Positions 21,707-30,586 of a stretch of 64,000 bases of DNA are shown here, one piece after another. The position numbers were made by a program, and so were the translations under genes. The stretch is from an uncultured Aquimarina sp. (GTDB lineage: Bacteria; Bacteroidota; Bacteroidia; Flavobacteriales; Flavobacteriaceae): the NCBI RefSeq assembly GCF_947492965.1, contig NZ_CANLOZ010000001.1, forward strand, positions 620,001-684,000, read 5' to 3'. Position 1 is the first letter of the stretch. Every line of letters starts with the position of its first letter. The notes under the pieces are model-generated. The model saw only the letters and a list, made by a program, of their open reading frames with translations, had not been told where the DNA came from and made no database searches.

Positions 21707-22248
21707 TAAACTATCATATGCAGATTAAATGATACCTAAAGAGTAAATTGTATAACTACACCTGTATAAATCTCTCTTATTCAAATGAATTCCGATTTTA
21801 AAAGCTCAGTAATTTTTACTTGCATTTATAATTAATTGATCTTAAGTCTAGAACTATTGTAGCCTTGGATGCATCATATGTGTTGTTCATATAGGCTGTA
21901 GTGTATATGCTACAAATATTATATCATATCTCCTTTTTGTTACATTTTATTAATAATGTGGTTTTTAAATTGTTAAAAATTTGAAAGATTAATAAATGGC
22001 TAAAAAGAAATATTCCGGGTTAAAACTTCTTCTCGAGGTTCTCCTTATAGGGGTCATATTCTCTTTGCTAGTTTTTATTTTGAACAGTGTTTTTTGAAAA
22101 TACGAAGAAGAATGAATAAATCTTTTAAAAGGGACTAAATCAAAAAAGTGCTCAATTTCAGAGAGCATAGAATTATTATCAAAATCATCTAACTAAATGA
22201 AAACAAAAATTTTAGAATTAAAATTATTAACAACCAAAAACAAGATTT
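21707..22248. other. Intergenic region between the hybrid regulator and susC
   Basis: About 540 bp, expected to contain the regulator-controlled susC promoter. Within it are a possible 33-codon membrane microprotein (21996-22097), a short hairpin (TGCTC/GAGCA around 22149-22167) and a leader ORF overlapping the susC start. I see no clear TTTG/TAnnTTTG promoter pair and no long direct repeats for the AraC-type domain. Confidence 0.5.
21996..22097 (+). CDS. Possible 33-residue single-helix membrane microprotein
   Basis: ATG at 21996 opens a 33-codon frame ending TGA at 22097. The product begins MAKKKYSGLK, then has a continuous hydrophobic stretch of about 20 residues (LLLEVLLIGVIFSLLVFIL) and ends NSVF. 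This is a textbook N-in transmembrane helix with a basic N-terminus. It lies between the hybrid regulator and susC on the same strand, after an A-rich leader. I recognise no family. It could be a chance frame, because AT-rich DNA encodes hydrophobic residues easily. Confidence 0.35.
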   Translation: MAKKKYSGLKLLLEVLLIGVIFSLLVFILNSVF

Positions 22249-22256
22249 ATGATTAA
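22197..22256 (+). CDS. Possible 19-codon leader peptide overlapping the susC start
   Basis: ATG at 22197 opens a frame MKTKILELKLLTTKNKIYD ending TAA at 22254-22256. It overlaps the susC start codon (22249) by 8 bp in a different frame. Ribosomes ending here could restart on susC, a possible translational coupling. This rests only on the overlap; the frame is short and may be accidental. Confidence 0.25.
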   Translation: MKTKILELKLLTTKNKIYD

Positions 22257-25251
22257 ACTTAAACTCGCAATTATTGCATTAATTATAATTGGGACACAGC
22301 ATGTTTATTCACAAGACGGTAGTATAAGTGGTACGGTAACGGATGGAGCCAATATGCCACTACCTGGAGTTACTGTATTAATAAAAGGTACGACTAATGG
22401 TACAACCACAGATTTTGATGGGATGTATACTATTAACAATGTAAGTGCTGATGATATGATTGTGTTTTCCTATTTAGGGATGACTACTCAAGAAATAATA
22501 ATTGGGAATCAAACCAAAATAGATATCGTATTAATAGAAGAATCAGAATCCTTAGATCAAGTCGTAGTGGTTGGGTATGGTTCCCAAAGTCGTAGGACAG
22601 TCACTGGAGCAATTTCCACTATAGGAATAGATGACCTTAATGAGATCCCACCCGTCACTAATGCTGAATCTGCTTTACAAGGTCGTGCGGCAGGACTTAC
22701 CATTGCAAATGCTGGTGTGCCAGGTAGCACACCGTCTGTTTCTATTAGAGGGTTAGCCACTTTAGGTGATAACACTCCTTTATTTGTTATTGATGGGGTC
22801 ATAGCTGGAAACTTATCAGGATTGAACCCAAATGACATAGAAACTATATCTGTATTAAAAGATGCATCTACAACTGCTGTATATGGAGCACAAGGATCTA
22901 ATGGAGTTATAGTAGTTACCACAAAACGAGGAAAAAAAGGAAGAGGTTCTTTAAGTTTTAATGCCTACACAGGTATACAGACCATTAATAAGCGCTATGA
23001 CTTGTTGGAAACTGTTGATTACCTTAATTATGTAGCAGAATATGGTGTTTTTCCAAACCGTCCTTTATCTACTTTCCAGACAAATACGGATTGGCAAGAT
23101 CAAATATTTAGATCTGCATTTATGCAAGATTATCACGTAAGTTATTCTGGAGGAAATGAAACTGGTTCATACCTCTTTTCTGGAGGATATCAAAACCAAG
23201 AGGGTATCATTATAGAAACAGATTTTGAAAGATATTCTTTCAGAGGTAATGGATCAAAGAAGTTTGGTAAATTAGAAGTAGGGCAGAATATGTCCATAGC
23301 TTTTTCTAAACAAAGACCAGAGCGTCAAGGAGGAGGAAGAACTTTATTGGAACATGCAATCAAGTCAGCTCCTTATTTACAGGTGTTTAACTCTAATAAC
23401 TTAGGAGGGTTTCAGGGTCCATCATCATCTGCTGATGGTCAGGATGCAGAAAACCCAGTACGAGTTCAAACTCTTGGAGAATCAATAAATAAGACGCTAG
23501 GTATTATCGGTAATATTTATGCAGAGTATGAGTTCCTTCCAGGATTGTCCTATAGATCACAGGTAAGTTTAGACTATTTTCAGTTTAACAATAGATCTTT
23601 TATACCTTCATATGATGATGATAGTGTACCTGGTAGTACTACACATGCTAGAACATTTGCAGAGATAGGAAGATTTACACAACAGGGACAGACTATAATG
23701 CTTACCAACAGTCTAAAATATAAAACTACTATAGCTGATGTTCATCATATAGAGTTGCTAGGATTAGTAGAGAATTTTATGCAGAAATCAGAAAATTTTG
23801 GAGCAGGAAGCAGAAACCTAGTTACCGATGAGGTAGATCAAATTGTGGATAATCAATTCTTAGTGGCGGGAAGTGGTTCTGGAGAGACCAATAAATTAGG
23901 ATACTTAGGAAGAGTAAATTATAATTATGATGATAAGTACATCGTTTCTGCTTCTTACAGGCGAGATGCATCTTCTAGATTTGGAGCAAATAAAAGATGG
24001 GGAGATTTTTACTCGGCATCTGTAGGTTGGAATGTAGCTGAAGAGCGTTTTATGCAAGACACACCATTTAGCACTTTGAAATTTAGAGCTAGTTATGGAG
24101 AAACAGGAAGTGATAAAATTGGAGATTACAGATTTGCTCCAGCTCTTGTTGGTGGATTTCAATATCCTTTTGATGATACCGTAGGAGAAGGAGTTACCCA
24201 AGAAGGAAACGAGAATCCAGATCTTCAATGGGAGACTAAAAAAATATTAAATGTAGGATTAGATCTAGGTATATTTAATCAAAGAATAACAGCGGCTATT
24301 GAGTATTTTCAGAATAATAGTGAAGACCTGTTGATTGATATTCCTACGCCTTTATCTAACGGGAATCAGAATGCAACACAAGCAGTAAACCTGGGAGAAT
24401 CGGAAGCGAAAGGATTCGAAGTAACCTTAGGGTATAATGACAATCAAGGGGATTTTAAGTGGTCTGCTAATTTTAATATTTCTACTAGTAAGAATAAAAT
24501 GGTTTCTATTGCGGGACAAGATGAAATCCCGTTTTACTCATTAGGAATTAGAGGAGGAGGAATCGGAGGAAATATCAGTAGAGTGACCGAAGGGGATCCT
24601 CTATTTTATTTCTTTGGATTAGAGAGCAATGGTATTTATCGTGATCAGGCAGAGGTAGATGCAGATGGATTTTCTGGAGTGGCGCCAGGAGATGTGCGCT
24701 ACATTGATCAAAATGGAGACGGAGAAATAAATGCAGATGATAGAGTGGATATTGGAAATCCCTATCCAGATGTAATTGCAGGACTAACATTAGATGCAAG
24801 TTATAAGAATTTTGATTTTGGTGTTTTGATATCTGGATTTTACGGGAATGAGATTTTTAATACTAACCTTGTAGATCTTAATGGAGGTACAAGAAGACCA
24901 TTTAATGTGAGTAGAGACTATTTCGAAAATAGATGGACTCCTAGTAATCCTAATGGCTCTCAACCTAGAACAAATGGCGCAGAACAAAATTATGTTATTT
25001 CAGATCGTTATGTGGAGGATGGTAGTTTTACAAGAATACGAAATGTAACGTTGGGGTATACCTTGCCAAAGGATGTGTTTGACCAATATTTCTCAAGACT
25101 TAGGATCTATTTAAGTGGACAAAATATCTACACTTTTACAAAGTATTCAGGTTTAGATCCAGAATTAAGACTTGATGGAGATATCGGAATTGATAGAGGA
25201 TCTTATCCACAACCAAAATCCTTTTTATTAGGAGTTCAAGTTTCATTTTAA
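22249..25251 (+). CDS. SusC/RagA-family TonB-dependent outer-membrane transporter
   Basis: This 1000-residue protein has a signal peptide ending VYSQ (residue about 22) and a carboxypeptidase-regulatory-like domain (about 25-105: SGTVTDGANMPLPGVTVLIKGT). The SusC TonB-box region DQVVVVGYG is followed by the plug (ALQGRAAGLTIANAG... and DASTTAVYGAQGSNGVIVVTTK), and then a beta-barrel ending in the aromatic residue Phe. SusC proteins import oligosaccharides across the outer membrane with TonB energy, capped by SusD. The stop is 2 bp before the next start, so it is translationally tied to susD. The hybrid regulator upstream likely controls it. Confidence 0.96.
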   Translation: MIKLKLAIIALIIIGTQHVYSQDGSISGTVTDGANMPLPGVTVLIKGTTNGTTTDFDGMYTINNVSADDMIVFSYLGMTTQEIIIGNQTKIDIVLIEESESLDQVVVVGYGSQSRRTVTGAISTIGIDDLNEIPPVTNAESALQGRAAGLTIANAGVPGSTPSVSIRGLATLGDNTPLFVIDGVIAGNLSGLNPNDIETISVLKDASTTAVYGAQGSNGVIVVTTKRGKKGRGSLSFNAYTGIQTINKRYDLLETVDYLNYVAEYGVFPNRPLSTFQTNTDWQDQIFRSAFMQDYHVSYSGGNETGSYLFSGGYQNQEGIIIETDFERYSFRGNGSKKFGKLEVGQNMSIAFSKQRPERQGGGRTLLEHAIKSAPYLQVFNSNNLGGFQGPSSSADGQDAENPVRVQTLGESINKTLGIIGNIYAEYEFLPGLSYRSQVSLDYFQFNNRSFIPSYDDDSVPGSTTHARTFAEIGRFTQQGQTIMLTNSLKYKTTIADVHHIELLGLVENFMQKSENFGAGSRNLVTDEVDQIVDNQFLVAGSGSGETNKLGYLGRVNYNYDDKYIVSASYRRDASSRFGANKRWGDFYSASVGWNVAEERFMQDTPFSTLKFRASYGETGSDKIGDYRFAPALVGGFQYPFDDTVGEGVTQEGNENPDLQWETKKILNVGLDLGIFNQRITAAIEYFQNNSEDLLIDIPTPLSNGNQNATQAVNLGESEAKGFEVTLGYNDNQGDFKWSANFNISTSKNKMVSIAGQDEIPFYSLGIRGGGIGGNISRVTEGDPLFYFFGLESNGIYRDQAEVDADGFSGVAPGDVRYIDQNGDGEINADDRVDIGNPYPDVIAGLTLDASYKNFDFGVLISGFYGNEIFNTNLVDLNGGTRRPFNVSRDYFENRWTPSNPNGSQPRTNGAEQNYVISDRYVEDGSFTRIRNVTLGYTLPKDVFDQYFSRLRIYLSGQNIYTFTKYSGLDPELRLDGDIGIDRGSYPQPKSFLLGVQVSF

Positions 25252-25252
25252 A

Positions 25253-26755
25253 ATGGTGATTATGAAAAAAATTAAATTAATGACAACATTTCTGTTAGGA
25301 TTGATGGTTATCAATTCCTGTTCAGAAGAAGATCTTGGGCTGGTGAACCCAAATACATTATCACCAGATACGTTTTTCTCTACAGAAGAGCAAGTGCAAT
25401 CCGCCGTAAATGCGGCGTATGCTAATCTGCAAACGAATGCTTTATATGGAAGATTGATCTTTTACATGCTAGATAATATGTCACAAGAAAATGCTGGTAA
25501 CGGACAACAAGAAGCAGATAAAAGAACCTATGCAGAGTATACTTACAATTCTACCAATCAGTTTATTGCTGATTATTGGGATAGCTGTTACAGAGGAATC
25601 AACAAAGCAAACTTTGTTATTAATAATCAGGATAGAATTAATGAATTATCAGAAGCAATCTTAAGTGAAACGCAAAAAAATAAATTTATAGGAGAAGCTA
25701 GGTTTTTGAGAGCACATTATTACTGGTTATTAGTAACTAGATTTGGGGATATTCCGCTTCGAGTGGATGGTTCTAGTCCAGAAGGATTGCCAAGAAGTCC
25801 TAGGGAACAGGTGATAGATTTGATTATTGATGATCTTAGGTTTGCGTCTGCTAACCTTCTTCCCAAAAGTGAAGAACAAAAAGGTAGAGCAAATAGAGGA
25901 GCTGCCCAAGCATTTTTAGGTAAAGTGCTATTGTATGAAGGAGACTATAGTAATGCATTAACGTCTTTTAGAGCTATGTCAGGTTATGGATTAGAGACCG
26001 AATATTTTGATAATTTTAGAGAAGAAACCGAGCATGGTATAGAATCTGTTTGGGAAGTCGAGTATAATATTAATCTAGGTACAGGTAATAAATGGGATTC
26101 TGCTGTTATTGGTCAGGGAGCAAACCATGCAAATTTTAGAGGACAAGATTATGGCGTATTGAATTGGTTTAATGTATATCCTTCTGATGATCTAAGAGCA
26201 GAATTTGAAGCAGGTGATAATAGATTTCAAGGAAGTTTTTATGTAGTAGGAGATACTTATAATAATGGAGCAAATACTTTAGTAGAATCAGACTTTGCGG
26301 AAAATGGAGGAAATATTAGACCTGCAGCATGGAGGAAATATCAAAATTATTACAAGCAAACATCTGAAAATGAAGAGTCTGGAATTAATATCAAAATTAT
26401 TCGTTATTCGGATGTATTATTAATGATGGCTGAATGTGAAAATGAGGTAGGAACCCAGTCAGCAGCAGTAGGTCTGATTAATCAGGTTAGGGCTAGAGCG
26501 GGATTAGCAGGGCTGTCGACTTCACTTTCTAAGGATCAGGTATTTCAAGCAATTATACACGAAAGAAAGGTAGAGTTAGCTGGTGAACAAGTACGCTTTG
26601 ATGATTTGTTAAGATGGAATCTTGCAGGTTCTGTGTTGCCTGGTTTATCGGAGAATAGATTTGATCCTTCAAAACATATTTTATGGCCAATTCCAGATAA
26701 TGAAATATCAACCAATGCCAATATAGGACCTGGTGATCAAAACCCCGGATATTAA
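25253..26755 (+). CDS. SusD/RagB-family glycan-binding lipoprotein
   Basis: This 500-residue protein has a lipobox in MVINSCSEED. The helical TPR-rich SusD fold is indicated by RGINKANFVINN, FLRAHYYWLLVTRFGDIPL and the C-terminal FDDLLRWN and HILWPIPDNEI blocks. The frame opens at 25253 (MVIMKK); ATG 25262 (MKKIKL) is equally plausible and gives a cleaner signal peptide. SusD sits on SusC and captures oligosaccharides. A strong terminator hairpin follows at 26821. Confidence 0.95.
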   Translation: MVIMKKIKLMTTFLLGLMVINSCSEEDLGLVNPNTLSPDTFFSTEEQVQSAVNAAYANLQTNALYGRLIFYMLDNMSQENAGNGQQEADKRTYAEYTYNSTNQFIADYWDSCYRGINKANFVINNQDRINELSEAILSETQKNKFIGEARFLRAHYYWLLVTRFGDIPLRVDGSSPEGLPRSPREQVIDLIIDDLRFASANLLPKSEEQKGRANRGAAQAFLGKVLLYEGDYSNALTSFRAMSGYGLETEYFDNFREETEHGIESVWEVEYNINLGTGNKWDSAVIGQGANHANFRGQDYGVLNWFNVYPSDDLRAEFEAGDNRFQGSFYVVGDTYNNGANTLVESDFAENGGNIRPAAWRKYQNYYKQTSENEESGINIKIIRYSDVLLMMAECENEVGTQSAAVGLINQVRARAGLAGLSTSLSKDQVFQAIIHERKVELAGEQVRFDDLLRWNLAGSVLPGLSENRFDPSKHILWPIPDNEISTNANIGPGDQNPGY

Positions 26756-26820
26756 TCAGCATCGAAAAATGAAAACTAAACTTCATTTAAACAGATTATG
26801 GGAATAGTTTGAGTTAGCGA

Positions 26821-26856
26821 AAAACAGTTTGCAATCATATTGCAAACTGTTTTTTA
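26821..26856 (+). terminator. Rho-independent terminator after susD
   Basis: A long perfect hairpin (AAACAGTTTGCAAT, loop CAT, ATTGCAAACTGTTT) is followed by Ts and lies 66 bp past the susD stop. It should separate high-level susCD expression from the genes downstream. Confidence 0.85.
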
Positions 26857-26881
26857 ACAAATACGAAGTATATATTAATGA

Positions 26882-27183
26882 TGGACTACTACACAGTTGG
26901 GGCCCACATTGGTGTTTGAAATTGATGATTTTAATGATGATGGTATCCTAGATTTTATAGGGGTTGGAGTAATCTATGAAGCGGAGGTAGAGATCATTCG
27001 CTATGATGTCAATGTGGGGTGTATTTTAATTGGAAATGAAAAATGGCACCCTTGATTCCTATAAAGATGTGAACTTTTATATGGGAAAAAATTCAAAAAA
27101 TATTCATCAAATAAAAACTCCTGGAGATACGCTGTTTTTGGTAGGGAATAACGATGATACTTTGTCAATTTTTAAAAAATAAA
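26882..27183 (+). pseudogene. Truncated, frameshifted tail of an FG-GAP/UnbV protein gene
   Basis: Two fragments in different frames match the C-terminus of the intact protein next door. Fragment one (26882-27052) reads LVFEIDDFNDDGILDFIGVG and runs into a stop after NEKWHP; it parallels ILIDDFDKDNHLDALIGGN in the intact protein. Fragment two (from about 27059 to TAA at 27181-27183) reads LFLVGNNDDTLSIFKK and parallels IIVAKNNDDFQFVQIGQE at the intact protein's end. The 5' part is missing. It looks like the relic of a tandem paralogue that lost its N-terminal nine-tenths and gained a frameshift. Confidence 0.7.
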
Positions 27184-27203
27184 TTCGAAAACTTCAAGAA
27201 TTC

Positions 27204-30200
27204 ATGAAGGTAAATAAATTAACAAATCTGGTAGGCTTGTTCTTTTTGATAACCATTTTGTTTGGATGTACAGTGAAAAAACCTGTAGAAGATTCCAAAT
27301 TATTTTCAAAATTAGATGCTGAAATCACTGGAATTTCTTTCAAGAATACCTTAACCGAAAATGACTCTCTAAATTATTTTACCTATCCCTATTTGTATAT
27401 GGGTGGAGGTATTGCCACAGGCGATATTAATAATGATGGTTTGGTTGATATTTATTTTACAGGAAATCAAGTAGCAAATAAATTATACCTTAATAAGGGG
27501 AATCTGAAGTTTGAAGATATTACAGAAAATGCTGGAGTTCAAGGAGACAACCGATGGTATACAGGTGTAACAATGGCAGATGTAAATGGGGATGGTTTTT
27601 TAGATATATATTGTTCTGTTGGAGGTAAGTTTTCGCCAAAAGAAAATCAACTTTTTATAAATAACGGAGATAATACATTTACAGAGAAAGCTGCGCAGTA
27701 CGGAGTAGCTGATGTTGGTAATAGTGTACAAGGAACTTTTTTTGATTATGACAAAGACGGTGACCTAGATTTATATGTGGCAAATTATCCTCCTACAAAA
27801 TTCAATTCTCCCACATTTGTGTATGTAAATAAGATGAAAAATGTTTTAGATCATGAGTCTGATCATCTTTATGAGTATGAGAATGGTAGTTTTAAAGATG
27901 TCACAAATAAGTCAGGACTCAGAAGTTTTGGACTTTCGTTAAGCGCGACTATTGGTGATCTTAATAATGATTCTTGGCCTGATATTTATGTCTCAAATGA
28001 TTTTAATTCTCCGGATTACATGTACCTGAATAATCAAGATGGTACATTTAAAGAAGTATTAAAAAAAGCAACTTCCCAAACTTCTTTTTATGGTATGGGT
28101 GTAGATATAGCGGATTTTAATAATGATGGTCATTTAGATATTTTTCAGGTAGATATGGATGCCCAGAGCAATAGGCGGAAAAAAACCAATATGGCAAGTA
28201 TGAATATAGCACTATTTTGGGATGTGGTAAAAGCTGGATTTCATTATCAATATATGCAAAACAGTCTTCAGCTTAATAGCGGGATTATCAAGGATAGTAT
28301 TCCTTATTTTTCTAATGTTTCCAGAATAACAGGGACTTCGTCGACGGATTGGAGTTGGGGGCCGTTGTTTGCGGATTTTGATAATGATGGTAAGAAAGAC
28401 CTGTTTATTTCTAACGGTACTAGACGTGAAATTAATAATAACGATTATTTCAATAGCTTGAATAATAGTAAGGTTGAGAAAGACTCTTTATTAACATTGA
28501 GTCTCAAAATTCCATCAGAGAAAATAGATAATTTTATATACCACAACAAAGGAGATTTAAAATTCGAACAAGTAAATGATGTCTGGGGAATAGAAGACAA
28601 AGGTTTTTCTAATGGTGTTGTATATGTAGATTTAGATAATGATGGAGATTTAGAAATAATTACTAATAATATTGATGATACGGCTTCAGTTTTTGAGAAT
28701 AAAAGTTCTTCAATTCATAATTATATCGCTATAAGTTTTGCTGGAAATTCTAACAATATGTTCGGAGTTGGAAATCGAGTTATTGTGGAGTCCAATGGAC
28801 AACAACAGATGCAAGAACTGACGTTAACTAGAGGGTTTCAATCTTCAGTTGCTCCAAAGATGCATTTTGGAGTGGGAAATGCCAAGAGTATTGATAAGAT
28901 AAAAGTGATATGGACAGATGGAACCACTCAGATATTACATGATGTGAAAGCTAATCAACATATCATTTTAAATCAATCAAAAGCTATTAAAGAGCAGTTG
29001 CCTTCTAATCAAAAACAAGGTTTGTTTAATACCATTTCTAACGATAGTATTTTTCCAAAATATAGACATCAAGAAAATTATTTTGATGATTTCGAAAAAC
29101 AAGTCTTATTACCTCATAAAATGTCAACTACCGGTCCAGTGTTAGCAGTAGGGGATATAAACAATGATGGGTTAGAAGATTATTTTGTGGGAGGTGCTGC
29201 AGGATATTCTGGAGCAGTATATATTCAAAACGAAGCTGGATTTCAACGATTGCAAATTCCGGCGTTAGAAAAAGATACATCAAGCGAAGACACTGGGGCA
29301 ATACTATTTGATGCCGATGATGATGGGGATAATGATCTATATGTAGTTAGTGGAGGGTATGAGTTTTTACCGGGTTCAGACTTCCTTCAGGATAGATTGT
29401 ATATCAATGATGGACGTGGAGGCTTTATTAAAGATAGATCCGCTTTACCACAATTTAAAACTAGTGGTTCCAAGGTATATCAAGCTGATTTCGATAAAGA
29501 TGGAAAAAAAGATCTTTTTGTTCTTGGGAGACAAGTACCAGGTAAATATCCCAGCCCTGCGAATAGTTATTTATTAAAAAATAATACTCAAAATGGAAAG
29601 GTGAAATTTGATTTCTTCTTGGATATGCAAACAGAAGAATTTAAAGAACTAGGTATGGCTACTAGCGCGGTAATAACAGATTATAATAATGATAGTTGGT
29701 TAGATATCATAGTAGTTGGAGAATGGATGCCCATACGGGTGTTCCATAATACAAAATCTGGATTTAAAGAAGTGTCTGAATCTTTAGGTTTAGGAAAGGA
29801 TACCGTAGGATGGTGGTGGGATATAGCGCAAGGTGATTTTGATAATGATGGTGATATGGATTATGTAGTGGGGAATAATGGCTTGAATTACAAGTACAAA
29901 GCAAATGAAGAGGAAACATTTGATATATTTTTAAATGATTTTGATAATGATTCAAATCAGGATATTGTACTCAGTTATTATAACGAAGGTGAGCAATATC
30001 CTGTAAGAGGTCGAGAGTGTTCTTCACAACAGATTCCAGGAATTAAGCAAAAATTTAAGGATTATGAAAGTTTTTCCAAGGCAACTCTCAGTGATATTTA
30101 CACCGAAAAATCGTTATCAAAAGCATTGCATTATCAAGTAAAATCATTTGCAAGTATTTATATAGAAAATCAAGGAAATACTTTTAAGTTACATCAGCTT

Positions 30201-30515
30201 CCTAATGCTGCTCAGGTATCTAATATTAATAAAATTCTAATCGATGATTTTGATAAAGATAATCACTTAGATGCACTAATAGGAGGTAATTTATATGGTT
30301 CGGAGGTAGAAACACCAAGAAACGATGCAGGATTTGGGCTCTTTTTAATGGGAGACGGTAAAGGTAATTTGAATCCAATAAATACTAAAGAAAGTGGATG
30401 GTTTATACCAGGTAATGTTAAGGATATGGGTAAAATTAGAGTCAAAGACAAATCATTTATAATCGTTGCAAAAAACAATGATGATTTCCAATTTGTTCAG
30501 ATAGGACAAGAGTAG
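27204..30515 (+). CDS. FG-GAP/VCBS repeat and ASPIC/UnbV domain lipoprotein
   Basis: This 1103-residue protein has a lipobox ILFGC (Cys22). Multiple FG-GAP/VCBS calcium-binding repeats are recognised by D-x-N-N-D-G-x-x-D strings (GDINNDGLVDIYF, DVNGDGFLDIY, DYDKDGDLDLY and more), forming a beta-propeller. An ASPIC/UnbV segment (IKVIWTDGTTQIL, near residue 575) lies mid-protein, followed by a second set of repeats. Such large lipoproteins are common beside SusCD in marine Bacteroidota and probably act in surface glycan handling; the precise role is not established. It follows the decayed paralogue tail by about 20 bp and is followed by the isomerase-like gene after 71 bp. Confidence 0.85.
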   Translation: MKVNKLTNLVGLFFLITILFGCTVKKPVEDSKLFSKLDAEITGISFKNTLTENDSLNYFTYPYLYMGGGIATGDINNDGLVDIYFTGNQVANKLYLNKGNLKFEDITENAGVQGDNRWYTGVTMADVNGDGFLDIYCSVGGKFSPKENQLFINNGDNTFTEKAAQYGVADVGNSVQGTFFDYDKDGDLDLYVANYPPTKFNSPTFVYVNKMKNVLDHESDHLYEYENGSFKDVTNKSGLRSFGLSLSATIGDLNNDSWPDIYVSNDFNSPDYMYLNNQDGTFKEVLKKATSQTSFYGMGVDIADFNNDGHLDIFQVDMDAQSNRRKKTNMASMNIALFWDVVKAGFHYQYMQNSLQLNSGIIKDSIPYFSNVSRITGTSSTDWSWGPLFADFDNDGKKDLFISNGTRREINNNDYFNSLNNSKVEKDSLLTLSLKIPSEKIDNFIYHNKGDLKFEQVNDVWGIEDKGFSNGVVYVDLDNDGDLEIITNNIDDTASVFENKSSSIHNYIAISFAGNSNNMFGVGNRVIVESNGQQQMQELTLTRGFQSSVAPKMHFGVGNAKSIDKIKVIWTDGTTQILHDVKANQHIILNQSKAIKEQLPSNQKQGLFNTISNDSIFPKYRHQENYFDDFEKQVLLPHKMSTTGPVLAVGDINNDGLEDYFVGGAAGYSGAVYIQNEAGFQRLQIPALEKDTSSEDTGAILFDADDDGDNDLYVVSGGYEFLPGSDFLQDRLYINDGRGGFIKDRSALPQFKTSGSKVYQADFDKDGKKDLFVLGRQVPGKYPSPANSYLLKNNTQNGKVKFDFFLDMQTEEFKELGMATSAVITDYNNDSWLDIIVVGEWMPIRVFHNTKSGFKEVSESLGLGKDTVGWWWDIAQGDFDNDGDMDYVVGNNGLNYKYKANEEETFDIFLNDFDNDSNQDIVLSYYNEGEQYPVRGRECSSQQIPGIKQKFKDYESFSKATLSDIYTEKSLSKALHYQVKSFASIYIENQGNTFKLHQLPNAAQVSNINKILIDDFDKDNHLDALIGGNLYGSEVETPRNDAGFGLFLMGDGKGNLNPINTKESGWFIPGNVKDMGKIRVKDKSFIIVAKNNDDFQFVQIGQE

Positions 30516-30586
30516 TATAAGAACTGACTTTTCCACATTAATTTAGGATATCGCTTCGGATTCATAATTTTTTTAAAATATAGAGA

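Noticed and set aside
22557..22922. 121-codon minus-strand frame within susC
   Set aside because: Shadow of the plug-domain coding sequence, with no promoter or motif.
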